The notes: generated by a model not told the origin, from the sequence alone. DNA of 64,000 nucleotides from Chitinophaga ginsengisoli (GCF_003014595.1 NZ_PYGK01000004.1:186001-250000), one strand, 5' to 3'; shown: positions 34,066 through 43,073, counted from the stretch's first letter. Numbers and translations: made by a program.

Positions 34066-34686
34066 TTAGTTGATATGTAACCTCAGACCTACATTGGCCT
34101 GCAGCACATTGTAACTTGTGATTTCCTGCAGCTTATATGGCGAATAGGTATATTGTACACTGGCATTAAACAATAGTGGAGATCCTTTGCCAAAAGGAAT
34201 ATTGATACCTACTTCAGGAGAAGCAGCAAATTGCCAGCTGTTATCCCTGTCTGTAAATTCTCCCCAGTATTTATTGTACAACATATTTACCGTACCCACG
34301 CCTAATCCCACATAAGGAATAATGGCAGCATCAGGTTTCCTTAGCTGATATTGGACAGTAGCCAGTATTGGTGTCACTTCCAGTGAGCGGGATTGCACTG
34401 CTGAAATATCTCCGCTCTTTGTAGGGTACACTTCACGTGGCAGTCTTTGATAGAACTGCTGGTAGCCACTTCTGAGACCAACAGCCAGTTGGTCATTTAT
34501 CTGGTACTGGATGCCTGCACGCCAGCCACGGAAACTGGTTTTATCAGTATAATCTTTCAGCGAACCAAGCGGTTGCCCAATTGAATAATCTACGTTAATG
34601 GATAAAGGAGAGCGTACCTGTGCAAAAGCAGATTGTACTCCCAGGAAAGCGATCATCGTCAGTATCCAAAGCTTTATACTTTTCAT
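34066..34686 (-). CDS. Outer-membrane beta-barrel protein
   Basis: A 206-aa predicted small porin-like barrel. A signal peptide ends at SAFAQ. Alternating strands and turns follow (GWRAGIQYQINDQLAVGLRSG, AIIPYVGLGVGTVNML, PEVGINIPFGKGSPLLFNAS), ending in the aromatic/hydrophobic C-terminal strand NVGLRLHIN expected by the BAM machinery. It lies 24 bp downstream of a DUF4136 lipoprotein, so both are probably one envelope operon. Confidence 0.82.
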   Translation of the reverse strand: MKSIKLWILTMIAFLGVQSAFAQVRSPLSINVDYSIGQPLGSLKDYTDKTSFRGWRAGIQYQINDQLAVGLRSGYQQFYQRLPREVYPTKSGDISAVQSRSLEVTPILATVQYQLRKPDAAIIPYVGLGVGTVNMLYNKYWGEFTDRDNSWQFAASPEVGINIPFGKGSPLLFNASVQYTYSPYKLQEITSYNVLQANVGLRLHIN

Positions 34687-34710
34687 CTCTGTCTTTTTTA
34701 AAGTGAATCA

Positions 34711-35349
34711 TTAACTGTTTGCCTTCAGGTAAGTAGACTGTGCAAAAACAGCAGATACCATGCTGTCAACATTGCTGATGTTCCATACTCCGCTGCCACG
34801 TAGCATGGCGTTCCATATGGCCACCAGTTTATTGTTCTTCGGATTTTTCAGGTCAACAATGTCGATGGAAACTGCACGTTCTTTCTGGTACACTTGGTAA
34901 TACGTCGGCCAATAATAGCCGTAGCCTGGGTAGCCCCAGTAGAATGGGTCAAAATAACCTCCGATACCGCTCCAGTAACCGGGATCATAATAAACTGCGC
35001 TGTAGGTGTTGTCAATACGGGTAAGGTTCACAGCGAGGTCTGGTTTGGCAGCTCTGCTCACCAGTGTATATCCTCTTGCCTGTAATGACTGTGTAACGTC
35101 TGCGATCAGCTTTTTGTCATAGTCCGTCAACGCACGCTCATCGTTATTGGTATTAGTGGCGACTGCCACGGAGTCGACAATACTAAAGGTTTTGTAGGAA
35201 GTAAAATCAACACTGTCTGCACGGTTTGTTACATAGATCCTGGATTCTTCGTCTGTCATATCTTTGAGTGGATCTTTCCCACAACCGCTGAATGACACTA
35301 CCAGGCCCAATGCTGCGCTCATTAATAACATTACTCTTTTCATATTCAC
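34711..35349 (-). CDS. DUF4136 lipoprotein
   Basis: A 212-aa lipoprotein with lipobox VVSFSGC, anchored at about residue 23. The DUF4136 domain follows (DFTSYKTFSIVDSV, KKLIADVTQSLQARGYTLVSRAAKPDLAVNL). The middle is strikingly aromatic and Gly-rich (DPFYWGYPGYGYYW), typical of this family. The C-terminal part SIDIVDLKNPKNNKLVAIW is conserved. Family function is unknown. It is the upstream gene of the pair with the barrel protein. Confidence 0.85.
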   Translation of the reverse strand: MNMKRVMLLMSAALGLVVSFSGCGKDPLKDMTDEESRIYVTNRADSVDFTSYKTFSIVDSVAVATNTNNDERALTDYDKKLIADVTQSLQARGYTLVSRAAKPDLAVNLTRIDNTYSAVYYDPGYWSGIGGYFDPFYWGYPGYGYYWPTYYQVYQKERAVSIDIVDLKNPKNNKLVAIWNAMLRGSGVWNISNVDSMVSAVFAQSTYLKANS

Positions 35350-35724
35350 GGGTTTTATTTTGTTGCTATTTCAGGCAGGCAGAGGGAGTAAAATAAGACA
35401 GGCTGTTATGATCAATAACAGGAAATGTGCCAACAGCTGGTATGCAGAGTAGCACAATCTTGTAACGTATTTGAACAGGTGATGTTACATGAAGTTTATC
35501 TGCGAAATGTTAAGGTATTCCTAAAATAGGAGAGATCATCCGGTAGTAGCAAGATGTAAATGCTGCACCACACAGCGTATTGTGCAGTAAATTGTGTTGT
35601 ATAGGCTGTTACCTGCGCACACAAGCCCTGTCAGGAGAACTGTGTTCGCAGCCCTGGGTTTTAAACGCGCGGACGTTCATAAATCCCGGGGATGCTTATG
35701 GCCGAAGACAGTTATAGAAAAAAA
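35350..35724. other. Intergenic region without a recognised gene
   Basis: 375 bp between a minus-strand lipoprotein gene and the end of a minus-strand HAD gene. I see no ORF, no tRNA-like fold, no consensus TAnnTTTG box and no strong terminator. A near-match TATTTTAC on the minus strand just upstream of the lipoprotein gene could be its promoter. Confidence 0.4.
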
Positions 35725-36372
35725 TTATGAATGAAACAGGGAGATAGGCAGAATTGATTTTTCCTCCAGAATAGCCTTTAATTGCGTGGCAGAAGTAAAA
35801 TGGATACCATCTATACCACAGGCTGCAGCACCGCGTATATTGCGCTCGTTATCATCAATAAAGAGGGTTGCTGAGGCATCCAGTTCATAGCGGTCGAGCA
35901 GTAAATTGTAAAATGCCGGGTTTGGCTTCCGGATCTTTTCCCTGCCGGATACCACAATACCGTCAAACCATTGCAGGAATGGGTAAATCAGGAGGGCCAG
36001 CGGGAATGTTTCATTTGACCAGTTGGTGAGTGCGTAGAGCTTATATTGGTTGCCTTCTTTCAGTTCCTGTAAAATATCCACGGTTTCCTGGATAGGCCCG
36101 CCCAGCATTTCCTTCCAGCGGCCATAATAAGCCCGTATTTCGGCTTCAAACTTCGGAAACTCGTTTACCAGCATCTCGGTAGCTTCCTGCAGACTTCTGC
36201 CTGCATCTTGCTCCTCGTTCCAGGCAGAAGTGCAGACATTAGTCAGGAAAAACTCGGTTTCTGCGGCTGTTGCAAAGATCTTATTGTAGAGATAACGGGG
36301 ATTCCAGTCTATCAGCACAGCGCCCAGATCAAACACGAGATTGGAATAATTTTTAGCAGCAGCGGTCTTCAT
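35725..36372 (-). CDS. HAD-family phosphatase (YihX-like)
   Basis: HAD-superfamily hydrolase of 215 aa with an alpha-helical cap. Motif I is LVFDLGAVLIDWNP, where the nucleophile Asp is followed by LG rather than xD, as in the YihX-type sugar phosphatases. Motif II is ALTNWSN, motif III lies in REKIRKPNPAFYN with its Lys, and motif IV is LFIDDNERNI. No signal peptide. It likely dephosphorylates a small sugar phosphate or similar metabolite. It stands alone. Confidence 0.88.
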   Translation of the reverse strand: MKTAAAKNYSNLVFDLGAVLIDWNPRYLYNKIFATAAETEFFLTNVCTSAWNEEQDAGRSLQEATEMLVNEFPKFEAEIRAYYGRWKEMLGGPIQETVDILQELKEGNQYKLYALTNWSNETFPLALLIYPFLQWFDGIVVSGREKIRKPNPAFYNLLLDRYELDASATLFIDDNERNIRGAAACGIDGIHFTSATQLKAILEEKSILPISLFHS

Positions 36373-36453
36373 GTGAATAAAGATAGTCTATTTTATAGAT
36401 TAAGGAAAAATATAAATTGTTACAAGATAATAAGATATCCTGAATAAATTCTG

Positions 36454-37335
36454 TTATTTCCGCTCCCTCATATCCCGGAGTAAACGGATGCTTAACAGGG
36501 CGATGAGCACAATTATGCTGCATATCCCTACCCAGATCCACTTTTTACTCGTGAATACGGAGGAATGCGTTTCAGCTGCCGGTGAAGGCATATTTTTTAT
36601 AACGGCCGGAATAGGTGTGATATTGCCTGCTTCCAGCATCGGTATCCTTTCCGGTAGCTTATTGGCGAAATACGGCAGGTCATAAACCGGCGCAGGCAGG
36701 TCAGGAACACCTGTCTTCAGCAAATAACTCTTTCCTTTTTCCAGCCAGGCAGTAAGATAAATATGCTGTTGCCGGGCGCTGATATCTTTCACCTGTAGGG
36801 CGGGATTATCTTCATTTTTGATAATGATAAAACACTGCCTTGTTTTGAGCGGTGTGTATAACTTAAATGCAGCCGGCTGACCGGAGACAAGGGCAAATTC
36901 CTGACCAGGCGTCATGCTGCTGGTATCCTTCGTAATGTATATATACCGTTTGAAATAAGCCGGAGTAGCCACCGTCAGTTTCAGTTGTTCAATAAGGTAT
37001 TCTTCTTTGAATTGCAGTTGAATGACCGTTCTTCTGTGGGCTGCATCATTCCGGGTAGTTATCACGGGAGAGGGCAGCGTGATATATGGTGTATCGTGCC
37101 GCAGAATGTAGGAAACAGCTGTTTCCCGCTCAAAGAGCCGTACATCGGTCAGCGCAGTATCATCACTCTTGGCAATGAATTCCGGGTGTAGGGAGATAGT
37201 ATAAAAACCTGTTTCACTAATAGCAGGTAGTCCTGCCTGCCAGGTAAATTGTTGTGCGCTGGCAGGCAGTATACCTGTGATGATGAACAGGAAAGCGAAT
37301 AATTGAAAGAATTTAAAGGGGCGTCTGGTTCTCAT
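36454..37335 (-). CDS. DUF3999 family membrane-anchored protein
   Basis: A 293-aa envelope protein. An N-terminal signal ends near PASAQ, a large periplasmic beta-rich region follows (FTWQAGLPAISETGFYTISL...), and one TM helix near the C-terminus (WIWVGICSIIVLIALLSIRLL) leaves a short basic tail inside. It fits DUF3999, a family usually encoded beside DUF2339 genes, as here: its start overlaps the DUF2339 gene by 23 bp. The two are likely partners in an unknown envelope process. Confidence 0.8.
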   Translation of the reverse strand: MRTRRPFKFFQLFAFLFIITGILPASAQQFTWQAGLPAISETGFYTISLHPEFIAKSDDTALTDVRLFERETAVSYILRHDTPYITLPSPVITTRNDAAHRRTVIQLQFKEEYLIEQLKLTVATPAYFKRYIYITKDTSSMTPGQEFALVSGQPAAFKLYTPLKTRQCFIIIKNEDNPALQVKDISARQQHIYLTAWLEKGKSYLLKTGVPDLPAPVYDLPYFANKLPERIPMLEAGNITPIPAVIKNMPSPAAETHSSVFTSKKWIWVGICSIIVLIALLSIRLLRDMRERK

Positions 37336-39760
37336 CTGTTAGTAATATTTTTTTCAACCGCTGATACATAAAGGAAATGATCAGCAGGATAATACCTAAA
37401 GAAATAAATGCTGCGATCTTTCCTCCTTCTGACAGATCATGCAGATCAAACAGAAATAGTTTCAGCAGTGTTAAAGCAAATAAACTGATAGCAATAATAC
37501 GCACTTGTTTAGACTGCCATCTGAAGCCGAGATAGATCAGCATAAAGGCAAACGCTCCCCAGAGGATAGTATACCCCGTACGCTGACTGCTGCTTATAAT
37601 ATCGCTCATATTGATATTCGGCTGCCCGGCGCTCAGTGCTACTATATTATCAAGTGAGGCGCTTAATACATACACCAGAGAAAATGTCGCAGCCCACTGG
37701 AAAATATGCATGTATTTTTTATTACGAATCACTTTCACCGTCAGATATGCCTGATAGAGCATGGCCAGCAATGAAGCGATCAGTAAATAGGTAAGCAGGA
37801 AATTTGCCAGACGGTTATGATCTTCCAGATAGTCCTCCCGTAGGTCGATGATCAGGCTGTTATACACCACCATGAAATGCAGTATGAAGAGCGCAGCAAC
37901 TGCGACAGACATTATTCTGAATATAACATGTTCTTTCCTGCTGAGATATAGCAGGATGCAAATGAAAATGTAATTGTAAATACCATCGTTGATGAACGCA
38001 ACGGAAAGCCAGTAAATGCCTGACTGATAATTTAGTTCCAGTATACCCACGATATAAATAACAGCAAGAGCAAAAAGCCCCAATGCCTTTCTTAACATTG
38101 ATACCGGGATCTCGATAAAGTATTGCTTACCCAGATCATTTTTCAGTAATCTTCTTATGATGAACAGGGCTGCGATGCATACAATTCCCGTAACAAACCC
38201 CTGGTTGAGCAATGGCGGCATATGTCCGCTACCTGCATAACGGAGATTTTCATATGTCTGTTGCCAGTCCACCATCAGGCTGACGCTCATCATGAAGAAT
38301 ACAAGCCCCGAAGCATATTGCATCAGTTTTATGCCTGAGCGCTGGTATAGCCATAACAGCAACACAGATTCAGCAGCCCAGAAGAGGGTAATATGATGGC
38401 CTTTCAGTTGTACTGGTGCAGCAAGGCTCAGGAAACTCAATGTAAGGCCGATCAGCAGGTAGATCAGGTTCCTGTCAGCATGCTGATTGCGGTACAGCGA
38501 ATAGGCAAAAGCAAAGTTGAACACTGCCATGCAGGCGGTAAACAATCCCTGGAAAATACCTGCATGTATATGTGACAATATGATCATGCCCGCTGCATAA
38601 TAAAGGAAGGTATTACTGAGTAAGATCAGGATCTCACCCGCCTGAAAGCTGACGCGCTGGCGGAGGTTGTTGATTACATTCATCAGGAAGAATACAATAT
38701 AGAACAGCGTGGCAAATACCAGTGCTGTAACGTATGGAACGGGTCTGGTAGCCTCCTGTTGAATACTGAAAGACAGCCAGCTGCCAAACAGTATGACTGT
38801 CGCTATGTAACTGATGATATTAACGATATTCCATTTCTTGAAATAGGCCAGTATCAGCATACCTATATTCAGGATAAGAATGTAGGTGAACAGTACCGCT
38901 GCATTTCCTGCACCTGTGCTGATGAGCAGGGGAGCAGAGAACCCGCCAAGTATGGCGAGTACGGCTAACTCTTTCCGGTCATAGCTAAGCGACAATACCA
39001 CAGTAAAAGCCGTGATGAGCACCATCATAATGAAAGCCAGGGTCTGGCCAATGAGATGATATTGCTGAAAGGCAATCGTGATACTGAAATAGAGAACTGC
39101 CACGCCACCGCCTACCAGTACAGAACTAAAAGCAGTGAAGGTTTTCCGTAAACGGTGTGCAAGGCCGATCAGGATACCACCGGCAACGATACCTATGAAA
39201 GTTCTACCGATCTCGTTGATCCAGTTCTTGTCTATCGCATATTTCAGGAAGAACCCTATACCGATAACGAGAATAGCGATACCAATCTTATTGAACAGGT
39301 TTTCTCCAATGAACTTTTCCAGATCCGGGTTCTTTTCCCAGAAAGTAGGAGTGGGTTCCTTCGGTCTTGCTGATTCCTGCGCTGCTATCGGTACTGCTAC
39401 CGCAGCAGTAAATGCCGCTTCTCTTGCTGGTTGCGGCAGTTCGGAAACAGGTTCAGGTATTATAGGTGCTGGTTGCGGCGGAGTAACCACCTCAATAACG
39501 GGCGGCGTCGGAGCTTCCGGTATCACCGGAGGAACTACTGGTGGAATATGCGGCGCAGGTTCGGGCTTCAATGTTGGTTGCCTGTTGTAATCAGGGGAAG
39601 CTGTTTTTTCTTCGTTTGTTGTTGGGGCAACTCTTTCCCGATGTTTGATGAGAAGATCCAATTTATGGTTCATCTCTTCTATTTTACCCGTGAGATCATT
39701 CTTCGTAATGATGACCATTATAAGAATGACGATCAGCAGTATAAAGGTAAATACAGCCAT
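37313..39760 (-). CDS. DUF2339 polytopic membrane protein
   Basis: An 815-aa integral membrane protein. The first TM is followed by a coiled-coil-like stretch (KIEEMNHKLDLLIKHRE), then a long Pro/Glu/Val-rich segment (about residues 60-130). From about residue 150 to the end there are some 20 or more hydrophobic helices, starting with the family hallmark ENLFNKIGIAILVIGIGFFL. The partner DUF3999 gene overlaps its end. Function is unknown; nothing in it looks catalytic to me. Confidence 0.88.
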   Translation of the reverse strand: MAVFTFILLIVILIMVIITKNDLTGKIEEMNHKLDLLIKHRERVAPTTNEEKTASPDYNRQPTLKPEPAPHIPPVVPPVIPEAPTPPVIEVVTPPQPAPIIPEPVSELPQPAREAAFTAAVAVPIAAQESARPKEPTPTFWEKNPDLEKFIGENLFNKIGIAILVIGIGFFLKYAIDKNWINEIGRTFIGIVAGGILIGLAHRLRKTFTAFSSVLVGGGVAVLYFSITIAFQQYHLIGQTLAFIMMVLITAFTVVLSLSYDRKELAVLAILGGFSAPLLISTGAGNAAVLFTYILILNIGMLILAYFKKWNIVNIISYIATVILFGSWLSFSIQQEATRPVPYVTALVFATLFYIVFFLMNVINNLRQRVSFQAGEILILLSNTFLYYAAGMIILSHIHAGIFQGLFTACMAVFNFAFAYSLYRNQHADRNLIYLLIGLTLSFLSLAAPVQLKGHHITLFWAAESVLLLWLYQRSGIKLMQYASGLVFFMMSVSLMVDWQQTYENLRYAGSGHMPPLLNQGFVTGIVCIAALFIIRRLLKNDLGKQYFIEIPVSMLRKALGLFALAVIYIVGILELNYQSGIYWLSVAFINDGIYNYIFICILLYLSRKEHVIFRIMSVAVAALFILHFMVVYNSLIIDLREDYLEDHNRLANFLLTYLLIASLLAMLYQAYLTVKVIRNKKYMHIFQWAATFSLVYVLSASLDNIVALSAGQPNINMSDIISSSQRTGYTILWGAFAFMLIYLGFRWQSKQVRIIAISLFALTLLKLFLFDLHDLSEGGKIAAFISLGIILLIISFMYQRLKKILLTDENQTPL

Positions 39761-39810
39761 AAAGTGTAGGTATTGTTGGGAATATTATATGAATATAGTC
39801 TTTTGTTAAT

Positions 39811-39843
39811 AAAAAAGCCCCGTATTCAGTGCGAACACGAGGC
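39811..39843 (-). terminator. Terminator of candidate ncRNA
   Basis: On the minus strand GCCTCGT / ACGGGGC form a 7-bp stem with one G.U pair and a 13-nt loop, followed by six T. The DUF2339 gene starts further on, so this ends something transcribed from the right. Confidence 0.75.
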
Positions 39844-39980
39844 ATATCAACATTGCAACTGAGTAAACAACTTGTTTGATCTGTTACTATCTCCGGATCT
39901 GGTCCCCACTGTTTTGAAGTCTCCAGTATTGTAAAATCTCCTGGCCGATATCTTGCGTGCTGTGCACATAACATCGCTGT
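39811..39980 (-). ncRNA. Candidate stand-alone structured RNA, about 170 nt
   Basis: A non-coding unit with a full housekeeping promoter just upstream and an intrinsic terminator at its end. The 5' and 3' parts can pair over a long range: GTGC with GCAC, CACG with CGTG and ATATC with GATAT, separated by small symmetric loops. This encloses a large internal region, so the shape is a closing stem, a bubble and a distal arm, as in 6S RNA. I cannot confirm 6S by sequence. A 92-codon ORF overlaps it but starts only about 6 nt into the RNA and runs through the terminator, so I reject it as coding. Confidence 0.55.
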
Positions 39981-39985
39981 ACCTA

Positions 39986-40018
39986 CAAAAGTACAGGTGC
40001 TTGATTTTCATTCTCAAA
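39986..40018 (-). promoter_or_regulatory. Promoter of candidate ncRNA
   Basis: Minus strand: TTTG (40015-40018), 21 bp, TACTTTTG (39986-39993). This is one of the best consensus promoters in the window. The predicted first base is near 39980. Confidence 0.72.
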
Positions 40019-40115
40019 CAAATATATTATATATTTTAATAAAAAGAAATATTAGGGCAAAATTCTCTATCGGTACCGGCGGGAGAAAATCCGCTGATCA
40101 TCGTACTAATTGAAA

Positions 40116-40141
40116 AACCCTGTGCAGTAATGCGCAGGGTT
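40116..40141 (-). terminator. Terminator of the GNAT gene
   Basis: A 10-bp stem AACCCTGTGC / GCGCAGGGTT with one G.U pair and a 6-nt loop. The A run at 40113-40117 gives a T tract on the minus strand. Confidence 0.75.
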
Positions 40142-40171
40142 CGTGATTATTTATGTTATATCGGAACTTTA

Positions 40172-40603
40172 TTACTTTATCTCCTTAGCTAAATGATGGC
40201 ATGCCATCACATATCCTTTGCTAAGATATAACCGATGTGCCGGATGCAATGAATACCCACTATCCAGATGCACGTTGGCTATTCCTCTTTCCTTAGCCTG
40301 ACTATGTACATAGTCCAGTAAAGCTCCCGCATAACCATGACCTCTGTATTCAGGCAAAGTAAACAGGTCATCAATGTAAATGATCTTTCCTGTCATAAGG
40401 TGATGCAATGTCCTGAAACCTGTAAAAGCCGCAGCTTTTTTGCCGTCTTCTGCCAAAACGTAAACCAGTTCAAATTGCTCTTCGCGCATCATTTGCTGAA
40501 CTTGTTCTATTAAGGATGCCGGATTAACGTTTGGTCTGAACTGAAGGATCGCTTCCCTTGCAAGCTCGATGTCTTCTTTTGTTTGTGCTTTTACTATTTT
40601 CAT
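40172..40603 (-). CDS. GNAT family N-acetyltransferase
   Basis: A 143-aa acetyl-CoA-dependent acetyltransferase. The central strand-turn IIYIDDLFTLPEYRGHGYAGALLDYV contains the acetyl-CoA pyrophosphate loop RGHGYAG. LDSGYSLHPAHRLYLSKGY is the C-terminal GNAT core. The substrate is unknown. It has its own -7 box, an inverted repeat in its leader and a terminator, so it is transcribed alone. Confidence 0.9.
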   Translation of the reverse strand: MKIVKAQTKEDIELAREAILQFRPNVNPASLIEQVQQMMREEQFELVYVLAEDGKKAAAFTGFRTLHHLMTGKIIYIDDLFTLPEYRGHGYAGALLDYVHSQAKERGIANVHLDSGYSLHPAHRLYLSKGYVMACHHLAKEIK

Positions 40604-40606
40604 ATG

Positions 40607-40637
40607 GCGTTGTATTAAATGCTACAACGCAAAATTA
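40607..40637 (-). promoter_or_regulatory. GNAT promoter box and leader inverted repeat
   Basis: On the minus strand the -7 box TAATTTTG (40630-40637) is followed at once by an 8-bp perfect inverted repeat, GCGTTGTA / TACAACGC (40607-40614 and 40623-40630), that ends 3 bp before the ATG. It could be an operator at the transcription start or an RNA hairpin hiding the start site. Confidence 0.5.
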
Positions 40638-40695
40638 AAAGTGCAGAAAGTGCGTGTCGGGGACCAGATGATTATTATTGGGTGTACCACACAAA

Positions 40696-42174
40696 TTATT
40701 TTACCAGGCTATCTGCAGACTTTCTCAGAATGTGTATGGCCTCTTTCATTTCTTCCTCCTGCAGAGAAGCAAAACCAAACCTGCATGCATTGAACCGGCC
40801 ATTTACATCCTCATTGTAAACACTGCCTGTGAATGCTAGTCCCATAGTGCCTGCTTTCTTAACTATCTTAGATAAAGGAAACGTTGGCTTAAACTTTAAC
40901 CATAAAGCCATGCCACCAGTAGGCTTGGTGAAATCAACAACATCGCTTAGTTCATCGTTGATCAGATCAGACAGAAAATCACAACGCTGTGCATACAGCT
41001 TGTTGGCTTTCTTTATATGCCGCGCCAGCTCCCCGCTATCTATCAGACCAGTAACAGTTTGTTCCATGAGCACTTCCCCTCTTAAATCTATAAGTGCTCT
41101 TAGTTTGGCTGCCGATTGTACAAACTCCTGTGTTGCGATCATATATCCCAACCGGAAGGGCGTCCCCAGCACTTTTGTAAGTGATCCGATATAGATGATA
41201 TTGCCGCCGTGATCTCCGCTTGCCAGGGGTAAATAAGGATCATACTGGTACCGGAAATCGTAATCATAATCATCTTCAATTACAGCAAGGTCATAGGCCT
41301 TTATCAACTGCAACAGGTGATTCCGCCGTTGAACGCTTAATGTAACAGTGGTGGGATGATGATGATGCGGAATAACATATAGTAAGCGTACATCATTGTT
41401 TTTAAGGATCTCTTCCAGGGGTACTGTACACATTCCTTCTTCATCTACCGGTACGCGGATAAGCTCTGCCCCAAGTCGTTCGAAAAGCATGCTGGCCAGT
41501 AAATAGCTGGGATCACTGACTACAACTTTATCGCCCGGCTGGATGATCAATGACGCTGCGAGGTAAATAGCCATTTGTGCACCGCGGGAAGTAAGCAGGT
41601 TGTCCATGCCAATGTCCATCCCCCGTGTCTGGTTCAGGAAGGTACAGAGCGACTTCCGGAAATCCGGCGAGCCTTCTGCATGCCATTCTGTACCGATCCT
41701 GTTCAATGTAGTATACTCCAGGACATTCCTGTATTCTTTTATGATAGCTTCCGCAGGAAGAATAGAAATATCAGGGAAACCATCATTTACAACAATACGT
41801 GAATGGGCAAGTGAGACCGAAGGATAAATTACTGTTTCCAGTTTTTCAAATCCGAAACTACTGATCCCTTTATATGCCCCTAACCTGTTTGTATTATAAG
41901 ATCTTGGCCTAACCACCGGTAGGCGGAGAGATACAGCGTAGCCCTTACGGGGCAGGTTGTCTATCCAGTCTTCCGTTACCAATGCATTATAAGCCGCCAT
42001 GATGGTCTTTCTGTGCAATTGCAGGTCATTCGCCAGTGTACGGGTACTAGGCAGTTCAGCACCGGGCAATAGTTTTCCTTCCTGGATCAGGTTAATGAAT
42101 TGAAGAGCAAGTTGCTTGTATACGGCTACATTACTCTTTTTATCTATAACTATGAGATTTTTATAAGGAAGCAT
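40696..42174 (-). CDS. MocR-type transcriptional regulator (GntR HTH + aminotransferase fold)
   Basis: A 492-aa fusion. An N-terminal GntR winged helix (about 1-90; ELPSTRTLANDLQLHRKTIM) is joined to a PLP-binding class I aminotransferase-like domain, whose PLP lysine lies in YIGSLTKVLGTPFRLGYM and whose Asp/Tyr region is VIEDDYDYDFRYQ. Such proteins sense PLP or an amino-group ligand and control a neighbouring gene. I start at MLPYKNLIVID; 36 in-frame codons before it look non-coding. It is divergent from an azoreductase gene, its likely target. Confidence 0.9.
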   Translation of the reverse strand: MLPYKNLIVIDKKSNVAVYKQLALQFINLIQEGKLLPGAELPSTRTLANDLQLHRKTIMAAYNALVTEDWIDNLPRKGYAVSLRLPVVRPRSYNTNRLGAYKGISSFGFEKLETVIYPSVSLAHSRIVVNDGFPDISILPAEAIIKEYRNVLEYTTLNRIGTEWHAEGSPDFRKSLCTFLNQTRGMDIGMDNLLTSRGAQMAIYLAASLIIQPGDKVVVSDPSYLLASMLFERLGAELIRVPVDEEGMCTVPLEEILKNNDVRLLYVIPHHHHPTTVTLSVQRRNHLLQLIKAYDLAVIEDDYDYDFRYQYDPYLPLASGDHGGNIIYIGSLTKVLGTPFRLGYMIATQEFVQSAAKLRALIDLRGEVLMEQTVTGLIDSGELARHIKKANKLYAQRCDFLSDLINDELSDVVDFTKPTGGMALWLKFKPTFPLSKIVKKAGTMGLAFTGSVYNEDVNGRFNACRFGFASLQEEEMKEAIHILRKSADSLVK

Positions 42175-42352
42175 GTCGGAAAATTTATCTGTCACCTCAT
42201 TGCACAGATCGAAGATAGGCACGGACCAGATGAAATCAAAATGGCGAAATATCGTTAAACGTACGTTCAAAAATATTGTCATTGGAATTGCAGTATATGC
42301 TGGACTACCTGGGTATATACTTCTGGTACCTCATGCAGATATCAAGGCGTAA

Positions 42353-42360
42353 TACTTTTG
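42353..42360 (+). promoter_or_regulatory. -7 promoter box upstream of the azoreductase
   Basis: TACTTTTG, full consensus, 83 bp before the ATG, in the 269-bp divergent region shared with the MocR gene. Two ACCT-containing stretches near 42306 and 42329 precede it and could belong to a MocR operator, but I cannot define one. Confidence 0.5.
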
Positions 42361-42443
42361 CACCCGTAGAATGAAAATGGTTAAGATGAGGATGTAGTAT
42401 AGAGAATAAGTGAAATAACAAATCTTAGATAAATAACAGGACT

Positions 42444-43073
42444 ATGAGTAAGATACTGGTCATTAACGCAAGCGCAAGAAAGGATAGATCTTTCAGCAGG
42501 AATTTAACAGAAATATTTGTTGATAAATGGAAGCAGAAGCATCCGGAGGATAGTGTGGTGCATCGTGAAGTAGGACAGGATAATATCCCGCATGTTTCTG
42601 AAGCATGGATAGCGGGCGCTTTTACACCTCCGCACTTACGTACAGCAGAAAATGAAGCAGCACTCAGCGTTAGTAATACGCTGGTAGGAGAATTGAAGGA
42701 AGCAGATATCATTGTTTTAGGTACACCGATGTATAACTGGTCAATTCCCAGTTCGCTGAAGGCTTATATAGACCAGGTGCTCCGCGTAAATGAGACAGTA
42801 CTGATCGAGCCTGGAAAGACGGACCCTTACACCGGACTTCTTAAGAATAAGAAGGCTTTCTTATTACTCGTACGTGGAAGTAAAGGGTATGAGCCAGGTG
42901 AGTATTTCGAACACATGAATTTTCAGACCAACTATCTGAAGACCGTATTCCGTATCATGGGTGTTCATGATGTAGAAGTAGTCTTATTGAATGGTGCAGC
43001 GCATGGCGAAGATGTAGCGTCTACCGCATTGGCAGCTGCGCGTGAAAAAATAGAGGAATTGATCAATAGCTAG
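42444..43073 (+). CDS. azoR: FMN-dependent NADH:quinone/azo oxidoreductase
   Basis: A 209-aa flavodoxin-like enzyme that reduces quinones and azo or nitro compounds with NADH. The FMN phosphate loop is INASARKDRSFSRNLTE and the isoalloxazine loop is GTPMYNWSIPSSLKAYIDQV; both are intact. AFLLLVRGSKGYEPGEY is typical of AzoR. Cytoplasmic, likely a homodimer. Transcribed divergently from a MocR regulator and ending at a hairpin terminator. Confidence 0.9.
   Translation: MSKILVINASARKDRSFSRNLTEIFVDKWKQKHPEDSVVHREVGQDNIPHVSEAWIAGAFTPPHLRTAENEAALSVSNTLVGELKEADIIVLGTPMYNWSIPSSLKAYIDQVLRVNETVLIEPGKTDPYTGLLKNKKAFLLLVRGSKGYEPGEYFEHMNFQTNYLKTVFRIMGVHDVEVVLLNGAAHGEDVASTALAAAREKIEELINS

Noticed and set aside
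39880-39930. SRP (4.5S) RNA apical loop, because of a CAGATCCGGAGATAG stretch
   Set aside because: The GGAA tetraloop and the asymmetric loop residues of SRP RNA are not matched and the flanks do not pair as required.
39696-39974. 92-codon minus-strand ORF over the candidate ncRNA
   Set aside because: It begins about 6 nt after the predicted transcript start, runs through the intrinsic terminator and into the DUF2339 start, and resembles no protein.
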